From Euperipatoides rowelli (Eukaryota > Onychophora > Udeonychophora > Euonychophora > Peripatopsidae), in NCBI GenBank assembly GCA_003024985.2, contig PXIH01S0004441.1: 12,039 bases of DNA. One strand, 5' to 3'. Below, piece after piece: positions 1-7,004 of this stretch (its first letter is position 1; every line of letters begins with the position of its first letter). The translations under genes and the position numbers were made by a program. Under the pieces are notes generated by a model. That model made no database searches, was not told the DNA's origin, and saw nothing but the letters and a program-made list of their open reading frames with translations.

Positions 1-880
1 TTAAAAATTATTAAAAAAAAAGTTGGAAATTAAGATATTGTTTTAAATCTATCTTATCCTTCCTTCTTGTTTAATTATTTTTTAAAAAAAAATGCAGTAT
101 GAGTTTTTCATGTTATATTATTTTGATCAATATTCAATGTAATTTATTTTTGTCTTTTATATTGTCTTATATTTATTATACAACATTACAGAAAACAACA
201 TAGTATTAGGATGTACTAGGGCAATATTTCCTAATTAAATTTAGCCACAAAACCCTTTCAAACTTGTTAAAAATTTGTAGCGCCCCAATCTTAAACTTTG
301 GCTACAAGATGACTTTACTAGCACTTGTTTAAGTTCTCGTGCACTGCCCCAGATATCTTCTCTGTGCTGCTTTAGCTTCTGAATGTCACATGTTGCACTT
401 ACAATCTATTTTATTATTATAATATTCAAATGTTATTGTGATGTAACTTTCTCTTGGAACCCTAATGTTGACCTAATGGAACCGGCCAGGGTTACATGGA
501 ACCCTATTTGTGAAACACTGAACTAGAGGAATGGTATTGCATGGACACATTTCATTCCACCCAAATTTTTCCTCTGTCCACAATTCAGAAAAATCCTAAA
601 TTTTTAAAAATTGTTTGGCCAAAGCCACTTTCTCTCCCTCTTGTAAATTAAACATATTTATTAACTCCCCCACTATTGTGAAATCTAAAATTTGCAGCAG
701 CAAAATGTCTCTCTAAAATTTCTATCAACACATTCACACAACCAAATGTTCTTAAATACACAAATTAAAAAAAAAAATCCTGGTAAGATTTATCTTAAGC
801 ATCACTTAGAAAAATAACAAAATAAAGTGAATATGTGAATTATCAGAAACAATATACTGTACCTGACATTAAAGAATAAC
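1..880. other. AT-rich non-coding DNA
   Basis: No open reading frame of note was seen on either strand. The stretch is AT-rich with short homopolymer runs. The only suggestive items are the direct repeat TGGAACCCTA at 455-464 and 497-506 and the hAT-like terminus at 512-520, which is listed separately. Confidence 0.6.
512..520. mobile_element. possible right terminus of a hAT-type DNA transposon
   Basis: GAAACACTG is the mirror of CAGTGTTTC, the terminal inverted repeat core common to many hAT transposons. The 60 bases before it contain repeated TGGAACC/CCCTA words, as often seen in non-autonomous elements. No matching CAGTGTTTC left end is visible in the 511 bases upstream and no 8-bp target duplication can be shown. 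The call rests on one nine-base match and could be chance. Confidence 0.2.
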
Positions 881-1053
881 ACAAATAAGCCACATTGGAT
901 TGAAGCAATGAGCTACAAGGGCTGCAGAGAGTGNGAGCCCAGGGGCTGTGGAAAACATACCATTAGTCCGTTATCTTATAATTCAAAATATTCACTAAAT
1001 GAGATAATAGTATAATATGACAGTCTGGACCACTTTTTGGTTTGGGCAGCAGC

Positions 1054-1085
1054 ATGCTAATCCTATGGGAAAGTGAAATTAGCAT
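1054..1085. repeat. 8-bp inverted repeat, 16-nt spacer
   Basis: ATGCTAAT at 1054-1061 and ATTAGCAT at 1078-1085 are perfect reverse complements. The left arm is also an outlying copy of the ATGCTAATCCTAT word that recurs in the 25-bp array just downstream. Confidence 0.55.
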
Positions 1086-1120
1086 GGGAAAAATTGGGAG
1101 CAGCGACATAAGCAGGAGCC

Positions 1121-1195
1121 ATGTTAATCCTATGAGACGTTTTACTTGCTAATCCAATAGGGCTTTTTACATGCTAATCCTATAAGGTATATAAA
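1121..1195. repeat. 25-bp tandem repeat, three degenerate copies
   Basis: Three units start at 1121, 1146 and 1171, exactly 25 bases apart. Each begins with (A/T)TG(T/C)TAATCC(T/A)AT. Units 1 and 2 match at 18 of 25 positions and both end TTTTAC. Unit 3 drifts into AT-rich sequence after about 16 bases. A fourth copy of the core word lies alone at 1054. Function unknown; it may be part of the neighbouring SINE-like element. Confidence 0.6.
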
Positions 1196-1310
1196 ATAAA
1201 ATTTAATAATAGAATAAAATGATTATTTTTAAGTTAATAAATTTTTACAAACTAAAAAAAATATAGGAATAAGTTTTGAGGGAAAAAAAATTGCATGAAA
1301 AAAATGAAAT

Positions 1311-1376
1311 CTGAGAGATTCGAACCTGGAACCATTGGATCTTAAAGCCAACTGCTTCACCACTAGCCTAAAGTAC
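1311..1376 (-). mobile_element. tRNA-Leu(UAA)-like SINE head or tRNA relic
   Basis: Read on the minus strand this stretch has a B box (GGTTCGAATC, complement of 1317-1326) and an A-box-like TAGGCTAGTGGT (complement of 1358-1369). Between them is an anticodon arm: TTGGC, the seven-base loop TTTAAGA, then TCCAA. The anticodon would be TAA (complement of 1342-1344), i.e. leucine. The long variable arm of a true tRNA-Leu is absent, the T-stem pairs poorly and no acceptor stem forms, so it is not a working tRNA. A tRNA-derived SINE head is the best reading. On the minus strand it is followed by an AT-rich body down to about 1190, close to the 25-bp repeats. Body and tail limits are not clear. Confidence 0.5.
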
Positions 1377-2640
1377 TAAGCATACCTTTCCCTATCAAAT
1401 TAAGACATAGAAAGGTGGTGTTGGTAATCAGCAAGAAAAAAAAGTGTTATCCGATCAATCAATATACAGTAGATAACAAAAGATTTACTACGAATGTATT
1501 CATTTGATTACAAAAGGATATAGGATTATTCAACTACATTAGGATCGTAGTCTACTCAATATTCTATGAACAGGTCGAGAAGCAATTTCATGGGATGTTT
1601 TTTAATAGAAACCCGTCAATAAAGAATACAGTAACAGTGTAAACTCAAAGATTTTAGACAATAATCTTTTAAAATATATGTAGGGTTAAGCACAACAGTA
1701 AATGTGTAAATAAGATAGCACATAGATAGCATGAATCGGACTAAACAAATACAATTATTTTGATAGGGAATCCATTCTATTTTTTTAAACCCTCAATACA
1801 AGTAGCGGGTCATAGGGTTTTAACCACAAACTAACAACCTCTCCCAGACATAAAATTTTAATTCAAATAAGAAGGGTAAAAGCAAGTAGATGTTATAGAT
1901 AAAGATTATATATTTATCAATCCATATTTAATTTTAGGAATAAATCCAGCGATCATCAACAGTATTTTTTTAAAATATCAAAGTTAATATAATTTTAAAC
2001 AGCGGCTGAAGTAAACATATTGAAAACATTAGATTGGGGTGAAAAAATTTAATCAAAATAAAATATAAGCATAAAATAAAATACTATATACTATAACTGG
2101 CATCTTGGCCGAATACGATAAGCAGGGTCTATAGATAAATTAATGAGACGTTCTATTATACAGTATATCAGTATATAGCCCACTTTTCACTCGCAAAGTT
2201 TTAACTAGTATAATAAAACACATGGCGCTTTTTATTCATGACTGACTAATCGTTTAAAACAAATGACTAAACCAACAACGCATACGATAAAACTATTTTG
2301 GGACATTCAAATTTACATAAGCATGGTCACTGATTTTCTTTTAAACAATTTAAAAAAAAAGATCAATTGGCAGCTAGAAAACTTTGGATCCTTGCTCAAA
2401 ATAAAGTGTAAATAAAGCAGGGACGACACTTAATGCACGAATCAAATATGAATATTTGTCACTATCATAATCAACTTTGAAGCGAGTGAAAAAATATATT
2501 AAAATAAATTAATTAGAAAAAAAAATAGTTTGAATAAATAAAAATATAATCTAGCAATCTATAACAATATTATAGCAATCTATACAACATAAGGTAAATA
2601 TTCTATATTTTATAGATACAATAGTAGATAGAAAAAACCC
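1377..2640. other. AT-rich non-coding DNA
   Basis: No ORF, RNA gene or long repeat was recognised. A weak inverted repeat AAACCCT/AGGGTTT lies at 1787-1820. The rest is AT-rich sequence with frequent A and T runs. Confidence 0.6.
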
Positions 2641-3342
2641 TTTATGGAACACTTCTGGTTTCCGGTCATGTGACTTCCGGTTCCTGTCAAAAATCCAAGA
2701 TGGCCTACACCTGGTTCCTATTTCTTATACGTTTAAGGCTGTTTTTACCAGAAATAATGTCCTATTATGATGCATTATGGGATATATAATTACCCAATAT
2801 GCATTGCAAAATCCAAGATGGCTGACTTAAGGTTCCTCTTTCTACAAGGTATAGGGGCTTTTTAGTACCAGAAGTGATGTATTTCTTGTTCCTGTTCTAT
2901 TGTCTGGGTTCTGGAAGACCTCCCATCATGCATTGCAAAAATATAAGATGGCCAACTTCCTGTTCCTCTTATTCCAATAGATGCCCTTACCACTCTGGAT
3001 GAACTGGCACTTTCGGTTCTGATCATGTGACTTCTAGTTCCTGTTCTGTTGTCTTAGGTTCTAGAAGAGGAAATGACATCCAAGATAGCTGACTTCAGGT
3101 TCCTATTTCTTCAAGGTATAGGGACATTTTAGTAACGGAAGTGACATAATGACTTCCTGTTCTATTGTCTGGGTTCTAGAACACATTACCATAATGCATT
3201 GCAAAATCCAAGATGGCGAATGCCTAAAACACATACCCATAATGTATTGTAAAATCCAAGATGGACGACTTTCAGTTCCTGTACTATTGTTTTAATTCTG
3301 GAACACATTACCCATAATGCATTGCAAAAAATCCAAGATGGC
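2641..3342. repeat. degenerate ~120-135-bp tandem repeat carrying AAGATGG motifs (block A)
   Basis: A composite unit recurs. It contains, in order: TGCATTGCAAAATCCAAGATGGCTGAC, present in shorter recognisable pieces; a GGTTCCT word; CAAGGTATAGGG; TTTTAGTACCAGAAGTGATGT; TTCCTGTTCTATTGTCTGG; GTTCTGGAA; and ACCCATAATGCATTGC. The AAGATGG core starts at 2697, 2815, 2945, 3082 (mutated to AAGATAGC), 3210, 3258 and 3335, so spacings are 118, 130, 137, 128, 48 and 77. The last units are shortened. CCGGAAGT-type (ETS-like) words occur at 2673-2680 (as ACTTCCGG) and 3135-3144. The units are clearly diverged, so the array is old. It may be a satellite or the internal part of an unknown repeat element. 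Confidence 0.75.
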
Positions 3343-3716
3343 TGACAATTTTTTTTAATTTATTCAAAATGTCATCTGGTGGCCATCTTGGATGCGCATG
3401 CACAAAAACTTAGAAAATCTTTTTTTTAATTTATTCAAAATAGCGGACAAGATGGCGGACATCTTGAATGCACATGTGCGAAAACTTAGAAAATATTTGT
3501 GGAATTTTTTTTTAATTTATTCAAAATGGTGGACAAAATGGTGGATAGTGACCATCTTGGAAAATATTTTTTTAAATTTTTAATTTATTCAAAATGGCTG
3601 ATATAAATGTGGACAACATGATGGACAAAAATGGGTGGTGGGAGCCATCTTGGAAAATATTTTTTTTGAAAATTTTAATTTATTCAAAATGGCAGACTGG
3701 AAGATGGCCATCTTGT
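3343..3716. repeat. ~70-95-bp repeat block B with TAATTTATTCAAAAT and alternating AAGATGG/CCATCTT
   Basis: The 15-mer TAATTTATTCAAAAT is perfect in five copies starting at 3356, 3427, 3513, 3581 and 3676 (spacings 71, 86, 68, 95). Each is preceded by a T run and mostly followed by GGYGGAC- or GGCTG-like sequence. GCCATCTT/ACCATCTT (the complement of AAGATGG) lies at 3382, 3551 and 3644, and AAGATGGC at 3449 and 3701. So the motif appears in both orientations here, unlike block A. CCATCTTGGAAAATATTTTTTT is shared by the units at 3552 and 3645. A 63-codon ORF through this block is a by-product of the repeats. Confidence 0.75.
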
Positions 3717-3743
3717 TCAAATTTAATACATATAGTCCTGTAC

Positions 3744-3762
3744 AATACTAAACTTTAGTATT
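3744..3762. promoter_or_regulatory. perfect 19-bp palindrome upstream of the zinc-finger gene
   Basis: AATACTAAA (3744-3752) and TTTAGTATT (3754-3762) are exact reverse complements around a single central C. It lies about 190 bases upstream of the TATA box. The form suits a site for a dimeric DNA-binding protein or a cruciform, but no binding protein can be named. Confidence 0.45.
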
Positions 3763-3828
3763 TACCGCCATACATGCTATTTGAATCAGTCATTTAATCT
3801 CGATGTAATTAAAAAAACCTCTTTCCTT

Positions 3829-3994
3829 ATTGGTTGTTAGACATGAATCACTAATAAAACATAAGGTTATCGCTGATTGGCCCAAAAGTGTGAACAACAG
3901 TAAAATGATTTCATTGGTTAATCATTAGATTGCTATGGGGTCAGGGCTCCCCTATATAAGGAAAGAGAGATCCACAGATGCACATTTCTACTCA
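3829..3994 (+). promoter_or_regulatory. RNA polymerase II core promoter with TATA and three inverted CCAAT boxes
   Basis: TATATAAG starts at 3953 inside CCCCTATATAAGG. At the usual ~30-base distance the start would fall near CACA at 3981-3984; a TCAG initiator-like word lies at 3992-3995. ATTGG, the inverted CCAAT box bound by NF-Y type factors, occurs at 3829-3833, 3876-3880 and 3913-3917, all in the usual upstream range. The set faces the zinc-finger ORF, whose ATG is about 90 bases downstream of the predicted start. This is the best-formed promoter in the window. It could equally be a leftover LTR promoter, but no second copy of this segment is present. Confidence 0.55.
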
Positions 3995-4076
3995 GAAAAT
4001 TGAAGGAGCAGCAACAAACTAAAGCTACTAGAAAATTATTAGTTTCACCAAACAGTTTTAGAATCAAAGCATCAAA

Positions 4077-4409
4077 ATGATTATTTGTGAAATATGTGGA
4101 GGAGAATATTTAAGTCAGCATCAAGCTCAGCACCAAAGTAAAAAGTTTAAATGCACCTACTGTGAAAAATTTTTCACAAGAAACAGCAATCTAAGGCAGC
4201 ATAAAATGATACACAAACCAGTTCAATTGGAAAGGTATAGAACAGAAGTATCATATGCTAATATTACTAATTTTGAAGGTGCTGTTAAATTGGCATTGAG
4301 CTTAGAAGATTGTGACAAAAAATATGATAACGGTAATAAAGGGGTCAATAGCATGCAAGATAGGAAGGAGAATATTGAACAAGAAGGAGCTAAGACTGAG
4401 AGTGAATGA
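4077..4409 (+). CDS. small two-finger C2H2 zinc-finger protein
   Basis: The product has 110 residues and is not recognised as a named protein. Residues 4-19 form an abbreviated finger, C4-x2-C7-x7-H15-x3-H19, with a shorter middle than the usual x12. A linker QSKKFKC follows, like the TGEKPFKC linker of tandem fingers. Residues 26-46 form a canonical finger: C26-x2-C29-x12-H42-x3-H46, with the usual aromatic and Leu positions (F33, L39). The remaining ~60 residues are polar, with an acidic end (ENIEQEGAKTESE). The expected role is nucleic-acid binding, by family knowledge only. The ATG is the first after an in-frame stop (TAG, 4059-4061) and has A at -3. A TATA/CCAAT promoter lies just upstream. 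Only ~25 bases after the stop, sequence of a retroelement gag end begins, so the ORF sits where gag should be. It is either a host gene interrupted by the element or a gene or domain carried by the element. Confidence 0.6.
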   Translation: MIICEICGGEYLSQHQAQHQSKKFKCTYCEKFFTRNSNLRQHKMIHKPVQLERYRTEVSYANITNFEGAVKLALSLEDCDKKYDNGNKGVNSMQDRKENIEQEGAKTESE

Positions 4410-4434
4410 GTTGATTAGTGATCGGAGGAATTAG

Positions 4435-4604
4435 GTGAGCAGCTACAGAGATCATGACTTTGTTTGTTGGAGGTGTGGGCATCATCGTCACACACACAAT
4501 GGAACTGTCAACAATGTATAAAACCTACCGGAAGTGGTAGGGAGGCCAGAGGTGTAATGAATGGAGGTGATGGAACTGCGGGTTGGAACAGACAAGGATT
4601 AAAC
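4435..4604 (+). pseudogene. gag C-terminus with nucleocapsid zinc knuckle (relic)
   Basis: In the frame starting at 4435 the peptide includes FVCWRCGHHRHTHNGT. This fits the CCHC knuckle C-x2-C-x4-H-x4-C (Cys codons at 4465 and 4474, His at 4489), except that the last position is Thr at 4504-4506. A TGT codon for Cys lies at 4506-4508, in another frame. That frame stays open to 4604, giving a Gly/Arg-rich stretch typical of the region after a knuckle. So a small indel splits the motif. In gag this knuckle binds the element's RNA during packaging. An in-frame TAG at 4432-4434 bounds it upstream, and the capsid domain that should precede it is absent. Confidence 0.6.
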
Positions 4605-4951
4605 TAAACCATCCTTCCTTTGTTAAAACCCATAAAGGGAGAACCAAGAATTATATGAAGAAAAATAGGAATGATGATTATAAGAGACAACCATTGAGTA
4701 ATCAAGGCCATAAGGATAATACCACTGAACATGACACTATTAGATTTGATAAGTACTATAAAGAGAAACCCATTATTTTGATACAATTGATTGGGAGGAG
4801 TATCAATGCCCTTGTGAACACTGATGCTCAGATATCCAGTCTTAATAAGAACTTTGTCAACTCCAAGGATAGGTTGGTCAAATGTGATGTCACCAAGCTT
4901 GTCACTCCTGTATGTGCTAGTAGTACTAGAGCTGATTGCATGATGGTTTGA
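4583..4951 (+). pseudogene. retropepsin protease, N-terminal part, active site altered
   Basis: This fragment encodes 122 residues. The first ~60 are basic and low-complexity and join the gag end. Residues 62-91 carry the aspartic protease core, PIILIQLIGRSINALV followed by NTDAQISSL at 79-87. The family signature is D-T/S-G-A. Here Asp is Asn (codon 4817-4819) and Gly is Asp (4823-4825), so the copy would lack the catalytic aspartate. Both changes are what single G-to-A transitions would give. The frame ends at TGA 4949-4951, and the rest of the domain continues in the next frame. The normal role is cleavage of the gag-pol polyprotein. Confidence 0.8.
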
Positions 4952-5108
4952 ACATAAAGTTTGTCTAACTACTTTTAATGATGACTGTCAGTATAATTTT
5001 ATACTGGGGTATGACTTGCTCACCAAAATTAAAGCTGATATTGATGTAGAGCATGGGGTCATGACATTTTCTTCAATCAAAGGAAAGGTTCGGGCACCCA
5101 TTGAATAG
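4944..5108 (+). pseudogene. retropepsin protease, C-terminal part
   Basis: After a +1 shift close to the TGA at 4949 the protease resumes and stays open to TAG at 5106-5108. It contains NFILGYDLLTKIKADID at about 4995-5045. This is the second retropepsin signature, usually ILG-x-D-L/F-L, which packs under the active-site loop. The distance from the NTDA site is normal for the family, so little has been lost at the frameshift. It is followed by the start of the protease-RT connector. Confidence 0.75.
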
Positions 5109-5444
5109 TGAAGTGAACAAAATGGATTGGTGTCATACCATTGATGTTAAGACTGGTGTTGTTGAAAATATGTTTAAAATGAGTGAATCTATATGGTTGG
5201 GAGATGTTCGGCTTTCCCATGAGCAATGAGAGTATTTGGAAATCATTCTTACCAACACAGGGAGATTCTTATAGAAAATGTGGCTGACATGACAGGTGCA
5301 AATCTCCTGCCTTATAAACCCAAGTTCACATCTGATATCGCAATATATCAACGCCAATATCAAATTCCTCAAAGGTTGTACAATCCGGTCCGTGAGAAGC
5401 TAGAAGGTCTTGAGAAAGCAGGGATAATATCCAAAACCTGTTAA
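5107..5444 (+). pseudogene. protease-RT connector and RT N-terminus (fingers)
   Basis: The frame starting at 5107 reads through the connector to TGA at 5227-5229. It ends with GDVRLSHEQ, the usual helix before RT. The frame then changes near 5265. A second open frame (ATG 5226, stop 5442-5444) holds the piece just before RT motif 1: PYKPKFTSDIAIYQRQYQIP, then a helix with REKLEGLEKAGIISK, the gypsy equivalent of the -EI-x-ML-x-GII- segment. The ATG at 5226 is not a real start; it only marks where this frame becomes open. The TAA at 5442 interrupts what is otherwise a continuous frame into the next part. Confidence 0.75.
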
Positions 5445-5780
5445 AACTGGAAAACACCTGCCATGTTTCTTGAGAAGAAGGCTCCTTCCACTGATATAAG
5501 AATGGTCATGGATCTGAGAAGGATTAATCATATAGTTGAACCATTGAAATACCCTCTAATGCACATTAATGAAATAATTGATAAATTAGGAGGGTCAAAA
5601 GTGTTCTCCACCCTTGACCTGAACAACGGGTATTTTAACATTAAATTACATGAATAAGTTTTAGATCGATTTGCATTCAATGCTCCGTTTGGAAGATACA
5701 AAATGGAGAGACTTCTTCAAGGGCTGTCCACCAGCGCTGGCTGGTTCCAGAAGATAATGAATGAGGCCCTTAATGATGGT
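5445..5780 (+). pseudogene. reverse transcriptase palm, motifs 1 to B
   Basis: This piece is in the same frame as the preceding one. It contains PAMFLEKKAPS then RMVMDLRRIN (fingers; usually R-x-x-x-DYR-x-LN) and FSTLDLNNGYFNIKLHE (motif A, with its catalytic Asp). After an in-frame TAA at 5655-5657 come FNAPFGRY and GLSTSAGWFQKIMN (motif B, usually PFGL-S/T-x-AP-x-x-FQ-x-x-M). The frame ends in TGA just after NDGVPG. The spacing to the DD motif looks a few residues short, so a small deletion is likely at about 5770-5785. The enzyme would copy element RNA to cDNA. Confidence 0.85.
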
Positions 5781-6105
5781 GTTCCAGGATGACATCATTG
5801 TATACACCAAGGATGTCGACTCTCATCTTGAAGTCCTGCAAATGGTATTAGTTGCTCTTAAACACATTAACATGATCGTGCACCCATCTAAATGTTTATT
5901 ATTCCATACATCCTTGAAGTTCTTGGGTCACATAGTTGATCAGGATGGTTTCAGGCCCACGGTCGAGAACATGGAGGTGGTAAGGAATTTTGAGCGTCCC
6001 ACAACTGTCAAGCAAGTGTGTAGCTTTTTGGGAACTGTAAACTTTTATAGGCAATTCATTACTAGTATAACTGAAGTTGCTGATCCTCTATACCTTTTGC
6101 TAAAG
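5779..6105 (+). pseudogene. reverse transcriptase, DD motif and thumb/connection
   Basis: This frame opens as VFQDDIIVYTKD. The two catalytic aspartates (codons 5788-5790 and 5791-5793) are retained, but the usual Y-x-DD is F-Q-DD. SKCLLFHTSLKFLGHIVDQDG follows in shorter pieces (motif D/E; the FLGH-x-V signature is clear). The thumb/connection then reads RPTTVKQVCSFLGTVNFYRQFI and ADPLYLLLKG, all standard for gypsy RT. The frame leaves the true one at the AAAGGGGAAA run (6102-6111), a likely slippage site. Confidence 0.85.
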
Positions 6106-6326
6106 GGGAAAGTGACATTAAAGCTTGTTGGTTTGATGCTGCTTGTGAAGCATTTGAAAAGTTAAAAGAATTACTGACCAAGGCACCATTGCTACAATAT
6201 CCTGATTTCAGCAAGGACTTTATTGTCAAGATGGATGCCAGTGTTATTGGGATAGGAGCGGTATTAGAACAGACAGATGATCATGGTATGATACATCCTG
6301 TGGCTTTTTGCTGCAGGAAATTCTGA
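6102..6326 (+). pseudogene. RNase H tether and first half
   Basis: In this frame the connection ends with FDAACEAFEKLKELLTKAP and LLQYPDFSKDF. RNase H begins at FIVKMDASVIGIGAVLEQ, whose Asp (codon 6234-6236) is the first catalytic acidic residue. HPVAFCCRK (usually H-P-V/I-AF-x-S-R-K) follows, then TGA at 6324-6326. The next frame takes up at that point. The ATG-less start reflects the upstream frameshift, not a gene boundary. Confidence 0.8.
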
Positions 6327-6811
6327 ATCAGGCTGAAACACATTACTCTGCTATCGAAAGAGAAGCACTAGCAATAGTTTATGCCCTTGGACAATTTAAA
6401 TACTTGACCTATGGATACCGCATATTATTTCAGACTGATCTTCGTCCTCTTGCTCATATATTCAAAATCAAAGACATGAAGCTGTGCCTTGTGAGATGGT
6501 TGTTGCAAGTACAGGATCACAACATACTAATTGAGTACCAACCAGGCAAATTCAATTTTGTGGCTGATTGGCTCTCAAGAGCCCATAGCAAAGAGATTCC
6601 ATCTAATACTGTAGCTGCTGGTCAACTCCAAAGCACCATAACTACTGAGAAAATTCGGGAAGAACAGTCCCGAAACAGTTGGCGTGTGAAAGTGATTGAG
6701 AATTTAAAAAAATGTTGTGATGAGTTGGGTGAATTTATGATTGACCATGAAGGTGTATTGCTTAGGAGAATCATACTGAAAGACTACATGGATGGAAGTA
6801 CCGAATTGTGA
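6308..6811 (+). pseudogene. RNase H second half and RNase H-integrase linker
   Basis: This is the longest open piece of the element (167 codons). ETHYSAIEREALAIVYAL contains the catalytic Glu at residue 17. TDLRPL (usually TDH-x-PL) carries Asp 44, and FNFVADWLSR (usually N-x-VADALSR) carries Asp 87. With the Asp in the preceding piece, all four RNase H acidic residues survive. Residues 92-160 are the variable linker and start of the integrase leader (DELGEFMIDHEGVLLRR). The frame departs at about 6795 and runs to a chance stop at 6809-6811. RNase H removes the RNA strand after cDNA synthesis. Confidence 0.85.
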
Positions 6812-7004
6812 CCCCTGTTGCTTTATATAGTGAGCTGATTCCTTCTTACCATGATGGCATGTGGGGGGGGGGGGTCATCTGTCTACCCATATTACAGCCT
6901 GGAAACTCAGATTACTGTTTACATGGGAGAGTATGAGGGCAGACATGCATAGGTTTGTTGAATCATGTGACATATGCCAGAAGAGGAGGGTGGTCAGAAG
7001 ATGA
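6796..7004 (+). pseudogene. integrase N-terminal HHCC zinc-binding domain
   Basis: The domain is split across two frames at a 12-G run (6863-6874). Before the run, in the frame of 6796, is KYRIVTPVALYSELI and SYHDG, with the first zinc His. After it, in the frame of 6876, come HLSTHITAWK, SMRADMHRFVESC and DICQKRR. These give the second His and the two Cys (C-x2-C) of the HHCC motif. The frame stays open to TGA at 7002-7004. The G run probably grew by slippage and broke the frame. The domain helps integrase multimerise. Confidence 0.8.

Noticed and set aside
1787-1820. AAACCCT/AGGGTTT inverted repeat as telomere-like sequence
   Set aside because: Single seven-base arms without tandem repetition, expected by chance in a region of this length.
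3392-3583. 63-codon plus-strand ORF in repeat block B
   Set aside because: It runs through tandem repeat units and T runs, has repeat-driven composition, and matches no protein family.
3829-4076. Promoter segment as the 5' LTR of the gypsy relic
   Set aside because: No part of it recurs after pol and no primer-binding site was found between it and the gag remnant, so LTR identity is unsupported.
4604-4786. 60-codon minus-strand ORF
   Set aside because: It is antisense to the protease piece, whose plus-strand frame carries recognisable retropepsin motifs.
5133-5372. 79-codon minus-strand ORF
   Set aside because: It is antisense to the protease-RT connector and has no family features.
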